A stretch of DNA of 64,000 nucleotides, taken from NCBI GenBank assembly GCA_947476255.1, contig CANJPY010000004.1, forward strand, positions 1 through 64,000, in the 5' to 3' direction. The notes below the pieces were generated by a model. The model was given only the letters and a program-made list of their open reading frames with translations, did no database searches and was not told the origin of the DNA. The position numbers were made by a program, and so were the translations under genes. The DNA comes from Chthoniobacteraceae bacterium. Its GTDB lineage: Bacteria; Verrucomicrobiota; Verrucomicrobiia; Chthoniobacterales; Chthoniobacteraceae. Positions 36,790 through 45,014 of the stretch are shown piece after piece (the stretch's first letter is position 1; each line of letters begins with the position of its first letter).

Positions 36790-37427
36790 TGTCGGACGCG
36801 GGCCGAGGGAACCGGCAGCACAATCTCAAAAGGTTCATCGGATGCGCGCCTCCAAATCTTCATGCGCACCAGTGTGGGGCGCGCGTTCGCATCATCCCAA
36901 CGCTCCACCCATGCACCCAGGGACGGCTGAAAGTAACGGAATTCAAGCGCGAACACATCCGCTAGAATCGGGATCCAGTCGTAGGCGCTATCCGGCTCGG
37001 TGAGAAGACGCCGGCGGATTCCAAGATCCTGCAAACGGGACGTCGCCGTTTTCGGCTGGATGGTGAGTGTAAGGGCATAGTCCTCGTCCGGCGCTGCTGA
37101 TGTTAATAATGCAAGGCCAGGGCGCGCCGTCCATTGGAGCTCATCCGCGGGAGCCATCCCAAAGACATGGGGAAAACCCCGCAAGACGTCAGTCTGATGC
37201 AGCGGCAGATTATTCAAAACCCCCTGCACGTAACGGACAAGACCATCCATGGCTACGGACTCCAGTTGGCTATCCCTCGTGTTTTGAAGCGCCATCAACT
37301 GCGTCCCTACCAATCGGTACATCGTAAAGAGGAGCATTCCAAGCACGCCCATCCCCACCATGATTTCCATCAAAGTGAACCCGGCACGTCTGCCCAATCC
37401 AAGTCTATCCCGCGGCTGGATACGCAT
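36786..37427 (-). CDS. gspJ: GspJ-like minor pseudopilin
   Basis: A 213-residue prepilin from the ATG at 37427; an upstream in-frame ATG at 37451 would add eight residues. The cleavage site is AG|FTLMEIMVGMGVLGMLLFTMYRLV (~14), with Glu at +5. The globular domain has a long loop and strands such as LELRYFQP-like ALEFRYFQPSLGAWVERWDD, which matches the GspJ style, and VRMKIWRRA near the end. It lies between gspI-like (23-base overlap) and gspK-like genes, the canonical order. Confidence 0.82.
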   Translation of the reverse strand: MRIQPRDRLGLGRRAGFTLMEIMVGMGVLGMLLFTMYRLVGTQLMALQNTRDSQLESVAMDGLVRYVQGVLNNLPLHQTDVLRGFPHVFGMAPADELQWTARPGLALLTSAAPDEDYALTLTIQPKTATSRLQDLGIRRRLLTEPDSAYDWIPILADVFALEFRYFQPSLGAWVERWDDANARPTLVRMKIWRRASDEPFEIVLPVPSARVRQ

Positions 37428-37833
37428 AGAATTTAAGTTGTTTGGAGGCACGGGAACCTCCTCCTCCGGGCCAGCTTACTTCCAAAGTAACCTCCAGAAG
37501 ACCATCGACGATCTTTTTATTCTGATCGGTCAGCTCCAAGGGCACCACGAACTGCTTCAGAACCATTCCTGTAAATTCTCCCTTCAGCTCCAACCCTGAA
37601 GTAATATCCGCGTACGGTTGCGCACCAAACTCCAATTCACGCATCCTGTTTAAAAGCGCACGCCTCGCCCGGGAATCTTCCTTCTGCACCACTCCGGCAA
37701 GCAGGCCCCCCTCAATACAACGCGCCAAGGCAAGAACCGCCATGGCAAAAATAGCCGTGGCCAGCATCGCCTCGAGCAGGATGAACCCTCCCCTGGCACG
37801 CCGCCGGCACGAATGACGCATTAGAATATCCAT
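37405..37833 (-). CDS. gspI: GspI-like minor pseudopilin
   Basis: A 142-residue prepilin. A basic leader (RHSCRRRARGG) and site G|FILLEAMLATAIFAMAVLALARC (~17), with Glu at +5, are followed by a short soluble domain containing RRALLNRMRELEFGA and LLEVTLEVSWPGGG. An alternative ATG four codons in (37821) is possible. Its size and place between the H-like and J-like genes fit GspI, though no residue is diagnostic. Confidence 0.78.
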   Translation of the reverse strand: MDILMRHSCRRRARGGFILLEAMLATAIFAMAVLALARCIEGGLLAGVVQKEDSRARRALLNRMRELEFGAQPYADITSGLELKGEFTGMVLKQFVVPLELTDQNKKIVDGLLEVTLEVSWPGGGGSRASKQLKFYAYPAAG

Positions 37834-37855
37834 CTTCAGGGGCGTTTAGGGACAC

Positions 37856-38350
37856 TCACCGGGTATGAACACCGAGCACCTCGGGCTCCGCAATCAAGGC
37901 GCCAAAACGCAACTCCCACGAACCGCCCGGCCCAGCATAAGCCAATTCCACGGGTTCCCTGATTCCTTCCGGCCAAAAACTCCACTCCGCGAACGCTTTC
38001 GGGTCGCGTGCGACAGTCCGCGCGAGCACCAGGCTCTCTTCCTTGTCCAAGCCAAAAAAATCCCAGCCCTCCTCTCTCACGCTACCATCCTCGTTGAGAT
38101 CCTGCTCGGGAACCATACGAATCCCGCCCTCCTCCCAGCGTAGACGCACCTCCATCTTGGAGGACCGGGCCAATTCCGTAGCACGCCCCACGAACTGGTT
38201 GAATTGTTCCATGCGCTCGCGCAACCGTTGTTCCGCAAACAACCCGCGCATGCTCGGCATAGCCAGGCTCAGCATCATGAGACCAATCACCACTGCGAGA
38301 CTGATTTCCAAGAGTGTAAAACCCAGGGCGTTTGAGCGCTCTTTTTTCAT
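37856..38350 (-). CDS. gspH: GspH-like minor pseudopilin
   Basis: A 164-residue prepilin. The leader MKKERSNALG precedes the site G|FTLLEISLAVVIGLMMLSLAMP (~10), with Glu at +5. The soluble part has RERMEQFNQFVGRATELARSSKMEVRLRW, the pattern of GspH with its post-helix strand, and FFGLDKEESLVLA. It begins within the end of the YkgJ-type gene (ATGA overlap) and precedes the I-like gene by 22 bases. Confidence 0.78.
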   Translation of the reverse strand: MKKERSNALGFTLLEISLAVVIGLMMLSLAMPSMRGLFAEQRLRERMEQFNQFVGRATELARSSKMEVRLRWEEGGIRMVPEQDLNEDGSVREEGWDFFGLDKEESLVLARTVARDPKAFAEWSFWPEGIREPVELAYAGPGGSWELRFGALIAEPEVLGVHTR

Positions 38351-38724
38351 GGCGCTCCTCCTCCCGCCGCTTCGCTTGAGGCAGCGCTCTTTAATCTGGG
38401 CACGGCTTCACAGATCGCACGCCAGCCCGGAAAATTCCAGGCATTGGGGAAGCCCATACATTGCAGAGGCTTTGCGTTTTGAACCCGGCAGTCGCGGCCT
38501 TCCAAAAAAATGCACTCCCCGTTTTCCTTGTCTTTCAGAGACAACCCATCTTTCTGAGGACGGATGCGGGTGTATTCTTGAATAAAATCAAACTCCGTCC
38601 GCCCAAGAAGCTTGGCCATCGCCAAAATTTCAGTGTCGCCAATTTTCACTTGGCCGGGCCACCGGCAGCACGCGGTGCAGCGCTGGCAGTCGTAATGGAC
38701 GTGTGGAGCCATGAACTCTGTCAA
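38347..38724 (-). CDS. YkgJ-family cysteine-cluster protein
   Basis: A 125-residue protein with the UPF0153/YkgJ cysteine pattern: CQRCTACCRW at 15-23 (CxxCxxCC), then CIFLEGRDCRVQNAKPLQCMGFP with further Cys residues. In known members these bind a zinc or iron-sulfur cluster, and the function is not settled. It is the first gene of the secretion operon and overlaps gspH by four bases. Nothing in type II secretion is known to need such a protein, so the link may be for expression only, or it may mature a secreted factor. Confidence 0.82.
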   Translation of the reverse strand: MTEFMAPHVHYDCQRCTACCRWPGQVKIGDTEILAMAKLLGRTEFDFIQEYTRIRPQKDGLSLKDKENGECIFLEGRDCRVQNAKPLQCMGFPNAWNFPGWRAICEAVPRLKSAASSEAAGGGAP

Positions 38725-38897
38725 AGGGCGGGATGATTTTAAACGAGTGCGAACCTAGGGGGAGGCTTGTGAGCAAACACAAAGCCTCGCGCCACGCAGG
38801 TTTCTTTATTAACCTATCTTTGGCATAAAGCCAGTCCCTCTATTTATTCGCTCCCTCTTGACTTCGGGCCCTTCTCGAAGCTCTCATTTCCCATCGC

Positions 38898-40301
38898 ATG
38901 AAACTTGCCTCTCGCTACACAGCCCTCACCACTCTGGCGTTGTCCTCAGCCGCATTGACCGCCAGCGCTGCCGTGGACTTCGTCAAAGACATTCAACCGA
39001 TTCTCGAAAACAACTGCGTATCCTGTCATCGAAAAGGCAATGTCAAAGGTGGCGTTCGCCTTGATACTCGCAAAGAAGCCACGACCAGCGGAGACAACGG
39101 TCCGGCACTTGTTCCCGGTAAATCGGCCAAAAGCGCGATGTACACCACGATGATCCTGCCCGAGGACGACGACCTGCTCATGCCCCCCAAGAAGAAGGGC
39201 GGCCCGCTGCCCAAGGCAACAACCGAACTGATCCGGACGTGGATTGACGAGGGCGCCACCTGGCCGGAGGATTTGACGCTGATTTCACGCAAGAAGGAGG
39301 AAACGGGCAAAGTCGATGAATCCAAGCTTGTGAAAGACATTCATGCCCACATCACCGCCGCCTCTCCCGCAACGGCAGAAAGCGAGATGAAAGCCTATGC
39401 CGAAAAAATTCCCGGCACGGATGTCACCTTTGACCTCGTGAAAATCCCGGGCGGCAAGTTCAAGATGGGCAGTCCTGCTGGCGAGGAGGGTCGCAATGCG
39501 GACGAGGGTCCCCAGCGCGATGTGACCATCGCACCGTTCTGGATGGGGAAGTGTGAGGTGACGTGGAATGAATTCGAACTGTTCATGTATCCGACGGAGG
39601 AAAAGCGCATCCGCGAGAGCCATAAGTTGAATGAGAAACTCAACGACCTCACGGACGCGAGCTCACGCCCGACGCAGCCTTATGTAGAAATGAGCTTCGG
39701 CATGGGCAAGGATGGGTTTCCCGCCATCTCCATGACACAGCATTCTGCAAACAAGTACTGCGAATGGCTGAGTGCAAAAACAGGCCACTTTTACCGCCTG
39801 CCCACGGAGGCGGAATGGGAATACGCAGCCCGGGCAGGCACGTCCACCGTTTACTTCTGGGGAGACGACGCCTCCCAACTTGACGAATATTGCTGGTGGG
39901 CGAATAACAGCGACGGCAAGTATCAGAAGGTGGGCAAGAAGAAGGCCAACCCCTGGGGTTTGCACGACATTCTGGGCAACGTGTGCGAGTGGACGCTGGA
40001 CCAGTATTCACCAACGACTTACGCCAGCGGCGGCGCCAGTAATCCCTGGGTGAAAGCTACGAAGCCATATCCTCATGTGGCTCGAGGCGGTTCCTGGGAC
40101 GATGACTCTGCTGAAAAACTTCGCTCGGCCGCGCGACGTTTCTCGGACCCGGACTGGAAAATCCAAGACCCTCAGTTTCCCAAGAGCATATGGTACCATA
40201 CGGATGCCCAGTTTTTGGGATTCCGAGTCGTCCGTCCGCTTCAGACGCCATCACCTGAAGAGATGCAAAAATACTGGAACAGTGGCGTCGAAAAGGACTA
40301 G
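38898..40301 (+). CDS. Cytochrome-like PSCyt1 - sulfatase-modifying-factor (SUMF1) fusion protein
   Basis: A 467-residue exported protein. The signal peptide (1-25, ASAAV) is followed by a cytochrome-like domain (~26-110) with CVSCH at 40-44, KGGVRLDTR and DLLMPPKKKGGPLP, which is the PSCyt1 type. After a helical linker, the formylglycine-generating-enzyme-like domain (~165-455) has FKMGSPAGEEGRNADEGPQRDV, WMGKCEVTWNEF, YCEWLSAKTGHFYRLPTEAEWEYAARAGT, NPWGLHDILGNVCEWTLD and VARGGSWDDD. Many SUMF1-fold proteins are not sulfatase activators. It is the only SUMF1 protein here, ~16 kb from the sulfatase gene. Being exported, it is unlikely to be the cytoplasmic activator. Confidence 0.88.
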   Translation: MKLASRYTALTTLALSSAALTASAAVDFVKDIQPILENNCVSCHRKGNVKGGVRLDTRKEATTSGDNGPALVPGKSAKSAMYTTMILPEDDDLLMPPKKKGGPLPKATTELIRTWIDEGATWPEDLTLISRKKEETGKVDESKLVKDIHAHITAASPATAESEMKAYAEKIPGTDVTFDLVKIPGGKFKMGSPAGEEGRNADEGPQRDVTIAPFWMGKCEVTWNEFELFMYPTEEKRIRESHKLNEKLNDLTDASSRPTQPYVEMSFGMGKDGFPAISMTQHSANKYCEWLSAKTGHFYRLPTEAEWEYAARAGTSTVYFWGDDASQLDEYCWWANNSDGKYQKVGKKKANPWGLHDILGNVCEWTLDQYSPTTYASGGASNPWVKATKPYPHVARGGSWDDDSAEKLRSAARRFSDPDWKIQDPQFPKSIWYHTDAQFLGFRVVRPLQTPSPEEMQKYWNSGVEKD

Positions 40302-40319
40302 AGGGCAAGAGACTCTCTG

Positions 40320-40352
40320 GAGCAGGACTCGTGTCACCCGCGACTCCTGCTC
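40320..40352. terminator. Long hairpin between the SUMF1-fusion gene and tolB
   Basis: A 12-bp stem with one mismatch (C40328/C40344), GAGCAGGACTCG against CGACTCCTGCTC, and a 9-base loop. It lies 18 bases after the stop codon. There is no T-tract, so it is a candidate rho-independent-like mRNA end or a processing signal rather than a classical terminator. Confidence 0.45.
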
Positions 40353-40418
40353 TACGGGCGTGAAACTATCCGGAAACGCCTTGTAACAGGCGCAATTTTT
40401 ACTACAACCATTCTCCAT

Positions 40419-41621
40419 ATGAAGCGCCCCACATCAAAACCCATGTCGTTATTCGGCCCTTTATCCACAGTATCCGCAGCACTGGCTTTGAGTGTGGGGT
40501 TCTCGCTGTTTACGGGCACGCCCGCCGTCGCGCAGGAGGCCCCGCTGATTACGATCACCAAGAGTGATAAAATCTCTCTGGGCCTCAACGCCATCAGTGG
40601 CCCTGAAAGCGCTGTCCTGTCGCAAATACTTCAAAAAGACCTGCAGCTCTCGGGGGCTTTTTCAATCGGATCCAACACAACCGCTAATTATTTGGTGTCT
40701 GGTGCATCTTCCGGAACAAATTTGAGGGGTCTTGTGACGGAGCGTGGGGGCCGGGTCATCTTGGAGCGGTCCTATTCGGGGAATTCGCGTGCACAGGCAC
40801 ACGCTTTTGCGAACGACATTGTTGAAACCATTACTGGCGTCCGCGGGATTGCAGGATCGAAGATTGGGTTTGTCTCCACACGTTCCGGCAGCAAGGAGAT
40901 TTATTTGGTGGACTCGGACGGGAGCAATCTCACGCAATTAACGCGAGATTCAGGAATCAGTGTGGCTCCGCGCATCTCAGGAGATGGAAGGAAGCTGGCA
41001 TACACAGGTTACCAAAGCGGTTACGCCGATGTGTATGAGATCGATCTGGCATCCGGAGCCCGGAAACGGATCATGAAATATCCGGGCACGAATTCCGGGG
41101 CGGCATACTCGCCTAATGGCGACCATTTCGCCGTGACCCTCAGCAAGGACGGCAACCCAGAACTCTATGTGACGAATCAGAACGGTGATTCGCCGCGCAG
41201 ACTCACGATGACGGCGGGCGTGGAAAGCTCTCCAACATGGTCACCGGACGGAAGGGAAATCATTTATTCCAGCGATGCGGGAGGAAACTCGATGCTGTAT
41301 CGGATTTCGGCTTCGGGTGGAACGCCGTCACAAATTCGCACTGGTCACTCGTACAACACGGAGCCGCATTGGTCGCCTGATGGGAAAAAGGTTGTTTTTA
41401 ATGTGCGCGAAGGGGGTGCGTTTCAGGTTGCGATGCTTGAGCTTGGGAGCGGCCATGTGCGCCTCCTCGGAGAAGGCCAGAACCCCGTGTGGGGCCCAGA
41501 TTCAAAACATATCATCTACGCAAGCAGTGGGTCGCTTGTGCTGCTCGACGTTGTGACCTTGCAGCGCAACAGCATCGTGGGAGGCATCGGAAAAATTTCC
41601 GAGCCGACTTGGATGAGGTAG
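40419..41621 (+). CDS. tolB: Tol-Pal system protein TolB
   Basis: A 400-residue periplasmic protein. The signal peptide ends near residue 39 (AVAQE). The N-terminal domain (~45-150) has LSQILQKDLQLSGAF-type features as in TolB. The six-bladed PD40 propeller follows, with SKIGFVSTRSGSKEIYLVDSDGSNLTQLTRD, ISGDGRKLAYTGYQSGYADVYEIDL, YSPNGDHFAVTLSKDGNPELYVTN, PTWSPDGREIIYSSDAGGNSMLY and EPHWSPDGKKVVF. In the Tol-Pal machine it binds Pal and helps outer-membrane constriction. The other tol genes and pal are not in the window. Confidence 0.92.
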   Translation: MKRPTSKPMSLFGPLSTVSAALALSVGFSLFTGTPAVAQEAPLITITKSDKISLGLNAISGPESAVLSQILQKDLQLSGAFSIGSNTTANYLVSGASSGTNLRGLVTERGGRVILERSYSGNSRAQAHAFANDIVETITGVRGIAGSKIGFVSTRSGSKEIYLVDSDGSNLTQLTRDSGISVAPRISGDGRKLAYTGYQSGYADVYEIDLASGARKRIMKYPGTNSGAAYSPNGDHFAVTLSKDGNPELYVTNQNGDSPRRLTMTAGVESSPTWSPDGREIIYSSDAGGNSMLYRISASGGTPSQIRTGHSYNTEPHWSPDGKKVVFNVREGGAFQVAMLELGSGHVRLLGEGQNPVWGPDSKHIIYASSGSLVLLDVVTLQRNSIVGGIGKISEPTWMR

Positions 41622-41803
41622 GCCACGCGCGCCGAGTCGCAATTCTCCAGCGGGTGCGGAACGCTTCAACCAAGGACCTCAAAAGCACACCGACTCGGCT
41701 TTGTGCCTCGGTTCCTCAAGCCGGAACTTGTCCTACCGGGAAGGCATCCGCTTCAGCCGATAAAACGTAATCCAAACGTCCCCGTGTCTACCGTGTTGGG
41801 CAC

Positions 41804-43123
41804 TCAATACGTGTAACAAATCAACCGTGGAGTCGCGCCGTCCTTGGCCCGCTCGTTTTGCATCACAAGAAGACGCCTGCCCGCTAAAATTGGGATCGAC
41901 CATGTTTCCGGTGCTTCAAAAAGTTTCTGCCGTTGAACAATCTCCGGTTTGTCGCCCCCAGGTTTAAAACGAACCACCTCTCCGTTCTCACCCAGCGCCA
42001 AAACACCCTGCTCGCCGAGATCAACGAGATTGCCACGCCCAAAATTCCCTCCAAGGTCATCCCTCCACTTCTCCTGTCCACTCGCTGCATCCAGACAAAC
42101 CAATTCGGCCAACCGCACATTTTGTCCATCGAAGCCAAAGATCAATCCCTGCCTCCAAATTGGTGTCACAAACTGCGCTCCCAGTTTTGCCGTAGACCAA
42201 ATTTTTTGCAGCTTCCCGCCCTCCATTATCTCACTAAGGACGCTGCCACTTCCATAAGCTTCCGTCGTGAGAACTTTGTTTCCATCCACCAGAACGGGCG
42301 AAGCCGCATTCACAGACTCAGCAATCCTGGCGCGATGAGAGACCTCCCCAAGGACGGTGCCATCCGCGGCATCCAAGCATAACAACCCGCCTGTTGGAGG
42401 ACGAACTTCACCTCCCGTAAACAAAAGCACACAATCCTTCATCGCCCCGCCCACACGGGTTTTTGCGGGAATTACCGAGGCGTACCCCGCACCCCAAGCG
42501 TGTTTGGCAACCCAAACGTCCGCGCCTGTATTGGCATCCAGTGCGACCGCGCAGCGCTCCTGTGAACCGCCCACCGGCAATATCACCTTCCCCTTCAACA
42601 CAAGTGGAGTCGAACCGTGCCCGAAAAAATTATCCCGCATCTCGTAGTCTTTACCAAGATCACGCTTCCATAAAACGGCTCCGTTTTTTGCGTTGATACA
42701 ATGAAGAAGGCCTGTGATCCCAAAAATCCAAACCTTTCCGTCAACCACCACAGGACTCGTGCGAGCCCCATCTCCGGACCCATAACGATCTCGATACGGC
42801 GCTTCATAAGCACAACGCCAAAGCGATTTTCCAGAATTCAAACTCAGGCATTCCAGCACCTCTTCACGCTCCTGCCGGTGAAATAAAAAAACACTCTCTC
42901 CCTCTACCACGGGAGGGGCCCAGCCTTTTCCCTTTGGAAACTCCCACTCTCTTTTTAAACCGCTCTCCTTCCAGAAACCTGCAGCATCTTCTGCTGCGGC
43001 CCGGCAATCATGATTGGGGCCCAAAAAACGCGGCCAATTCCCGCAAAGCGCCTTCGTGCCAGTGCATGAAAGCACGCACAAAAACGTAGCCGCGACCGAC
43101 CTCTGGAATCTGAAGCGTTTCAT
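41804..43123 (-). CDS. Exported PQQ-like (BamB-type) beta-propeller protein, last gene of the chorismate-lyase cluster
   Basis: A 439-residue protein from the ATG at 43123, which overlaps the stop of the upstream chorismate-lyase-like gene by ATGA. A signal peptide (RSVAATFLCVLSCTGTKALCG) precedes WPRFLGPNHDCRA and a propeller of eight or so blades with repeats such as VEGESVFLFHRQ, LSLNSGKSLWRCAYEAP, VVVDGKVWIFGITGLLHCINAKNGAVLWKRDLG, LDANTGADVWVAKHAWG and CLDAASGQEKWRDDLGG. These repeats match PQQ-like/BamB propellers; whether it binds a quinone is unknown. It is the second exported propeller in this operon. Confidence 0.88.
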   Translation of the reverse strand: MKRFRFQRSVAATFLCVLSCTGTKALCGNWPRFLGPNHDCRAAAEDAAGFWKESGLKREWEFPKGKGWAPPVVEGESVFLFHRQEREEVLECLSLNSGKSLWRCAYEAPYRDRYGSGDGARTSPVVVDGKVWIFGITGLLHCINAKNGAVLWKRDLGKDYEMRDNFFGHGSTPLVLKGKVILPVGGSQERCAVALDANTGADVWVAKHAWGAGYASVIPAKTRVGGAMKDCVLLFTGGEVRPPTGGLLCLDAADGTVLGEVSHRARIAESVNAASPVLVDGNKVLTTEAYGSGSVLSEIMEGGKLQKIWSTAKLGAQFVTPIWRQGLIFGFDGQNVRLAELVCLDAASGQEKWRDDLGGNFGRGNLVDLGEQGVLALGENGEVVRFKPGGDKPEIVQRQKLFEAPETWSIPILAGRRLLVMQNERAKDGATPRLICYTY

Positions 43124-43680
43124 AGAAGTGAAGTTTTGAGTTTTGAAACCGGCGGCAGCACTTCCAAAATACGCGCCAAGACGACACCCTCTTCCGTGCA
43201 CAGAATGTTGCAACGGCCGTAAAGTTCCGCAGCTAATGGAGAACAAAGCAATTCACACAAACAGGGCTCCTCATGGACGGAAAAAAAAGCCTGCGGGCGG
43301 CTGCAGTAATGCACCCCATGACTGTTCAGTAATCCCCCCAAAGGGATCTTGCCTTCAATAATCTCACGTTGCACCGGATCCGGCAGTGCTTCTAAAAAAA
43401 TCTCGATCGCGCCGTACTCCACAGCCTCGCCACTATGTGCGCTGCGCAACAGAACCTCGCGGTAATAGTGCCCAGCATCTCCCCGTCCGCTCTGAAGAAC
43501 CTCCAAAGTAATTTTACTGGAGTGATACTTTTCAAGCTTCGAAGTCATGTCACCCGCATGAACAAGAAGGCTCCGGAGAACCTCTGGAATTTCATCGGGC
43601 TCGCACTTTATGAAATGCGCCTCTTCCGTGGGGCGAAACCGCCTCAGCGGATCCAGCAGTGCTACAGGCAACGCACTCAT
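43120..43680 (-). CDS. Chorismate-lyase-like (UbiC/DUF98-type) protein
   Basis: A 186-residue protein that aligns by eye with E. coli UbiC, the enzyme that splits chorismate into 4-hydroxybenzoate and pyruvate. Shared features: LLVHAGDMTSKLE (cf. LLLEDSMTKRFE), YYREVLL with Arg74 (cf. YWLREILL, product-binding Arg76), IPLGGLL (cf. TPLGRYL), YGRCNIL (cf. WGRRSRL) and LARILEVLP with Glu173 (cf. LLTELFLP, Glu155). So the residues that grip the product are kept. The N-terminal ~20 residues (VALLDPLRRFRPTEEAHF) resemble the related archaeal-type DUF98 proteins. It overlaps both neighbours by ATGA. A chorismate-derived aromatic acid is the inferred product; other enol-pyruvyl substrates are possible. 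Confidence 0.75.
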   Translation of the reverse strand: MSALPVALLDPLRRFRPTEEAHFIKCEPDEIPEVLRSLLVHAGDMTSKLEKYHSSKITLEVLQSGRGDAGHYYREVLLRSAHSGEAVEYGAIEIFLEALPDPVQREIIEGKIPLGGLLNSHGVHYCSRPQAFFSVHEEPCLCELLCSPLAAELYGRCNILCTEEGVVLARILEVLPPVSKLKTSLL

Positions 43681-45014
43681 GCGTAGCGGGAGTTTTGGTG
43701 TTGCGGCAGGAAGAAGGGGTGAAGCAGTGAATCAACCTTGAGAAGAGCTTCGCGGGTAAGTTCAAACACTCCGCCACTCCAACGGCCAAGACCTTTGCAT
43801 TCAAGCTCTTTCCACTGTTCACCAAAGCGATGCAAGAGATGCGTTGAAAATTTGTCCGCAAAATACGCAGCCTCAACTCTGCCGAGTTTGAGTTGTAAGA
43901 TCAGCTCCCGAATCAAACGCTCCTCAGGGGTGGTTGCCATCGCACGCAGGACAGGGAGATTACCGGCGAAGACCGTTTCAATGTATTGCTCAATTTCAGT
44001 GATGTTCTGAAAATGAACGCCGCCAATGTGCGAAAATGCCGACACTCCTGCCCCGATGAGATCCGCGCCCTTCCAAAGCGAATCCCGATAGACAAACTTC
44101 GTTTTCTCGGGATTCTTCACCGCAGTATACCCGCTGGTCACCGTGTACCCAGCCTTCTCCAATTCATCAAAAGCATACCCCGTCCAGGCACGCTTCGTCG
44201 CCCAGTTCGCAACCGGTGCCACAAGTTTGCCCTCGGCTTTCATCTGCTTGAAAATACCCGTATTATAAGGCACTTCCATTTGATAAATGGTGACGCAGTC
44301 GGGATCCATTTCGATCAGTTTCCGAACATTTTCCCGCCAGTTTTCCTCGGTCTCCTCAACCATCCCTGAAATGAGGTCGACATTGATTTGCGGGAACCCC
44401 GCCGAGCGCGCCGCCTTGTAGGCACGTTGAATCTCGTCCGCGCGATGCGCCCTCCCGTTGATTTCCAAAATGTGGGAATCAAAGTTTTCCACTCCCAGGC
44501 TCAAGCGCGTCACCCCAAGCTCCCGTATCGCATGCAACTTTGCCTCATTCAAAGTGCCCGGTTCAGCTTCAAACGTGACCTCTTCAACCTGATCCCACGG
44601 CAGCAACTCCTTCATGCGATCCGTCAGCGAGCGCAGTTGATTCACGCTCAGGTAACTTGGAGTCCCGCCCCCAAAATACACAAACCGCGGCTTACGCCCG
44701 TTGATAAACGGCGCTGAGGCATACCGCCCGAGCTCCTGCATTCCGGCATCCAGATACCTCTGGATCTCCCCGGCACTGCGCTCGGTATAGACCCGGAAAT
44801 AACAGAAATGACAGCGCTTACGACAAAATGGAATGTGAAAATAAACACCCAGCGGCGTTTCAACCTGAGCCGGTTGGGAGAGGAGCTCCTCCAAATGCCG
44901 CGCCGTTCCCTTGTCCCAAAAATGAAACGGAGGATAATTTGCAACGAAGTAGTTTCCCACCGTTGTCTCCTCGGGTTCTACTTGTGTTTTGTTTTGTTCG
45001 GGTTCTTCGCTCAT
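43677..45014 (-). CDS. Radical SAM protein, HemN/HemW-like
   Basis: A 445-residue protein with the radical SAM cluster motif CxxxCxxC at Cys64, Cys68 and Cys71 (IPFCRKRCHFCYF), the SAM-binding YFGGGTPS (~113-120), FEAEPGTL, RLSLGVENFD and IEMDPDCVTIYQMEVP, then a HemN-type C-terminal domain (~330-440). The fourth cysteine of true HemN (CxxxCxxCxC) is missing, as in HemW and the HemN-like methyltransferases. NGRAH replaces the usual INR.Q. So it is probably neither a coproporphyrinogen oxidase nor a plain heme chaperone. It overlaps both neighbours by ATGA, so it should act on a product of this cluster. Reaction unknown. Confidence 0.85.
   Translation of the reverse strand: MSEEPEQNKTQVEPEETTVGNYFVANYPPFHFWDKGTARHLEELLSQPAQVETPLGVYFHIPFCRKRCHFCYFRVYTERSAGEIQRYLDAGMQELGRYASAPFINGRKPRFVYFGGGTPSYLSVNQLRSLTDRMKELLPWDQVEEVTFEAEPGTLNEAKLHAIRELGVTRLSLGVENFDSHILEINGRAHRADEIQRAYKAARSAGFPQINVDLISGMVEETEENWRENVRKLIEMDPDCVTIYQMEVPYNTGIFKQMKAEGKLVAPVANWATKRAWTGYAFDELEKAGYTVTSGYTAVKNPEKTKFVYRDSLWKGADLIGAGVSAFSHIGGVHFQNITEIEQYIETVFAGNLPVLRAMATTPEERLIRELILQLKLGRVEAAYFADKFSTHLLHRFGEQWKELECKGLGRWSGGVFELTREALLKVDSLLHPFFLPQHQNSRYA

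Noticed and set aside
43677-45014. Calling the radical SAM gene hemN or hemW
   Set aside because: The HemN fourth cysteine is absent and the context is aromatic-acid enzymes, not heme or porphyrin genes.
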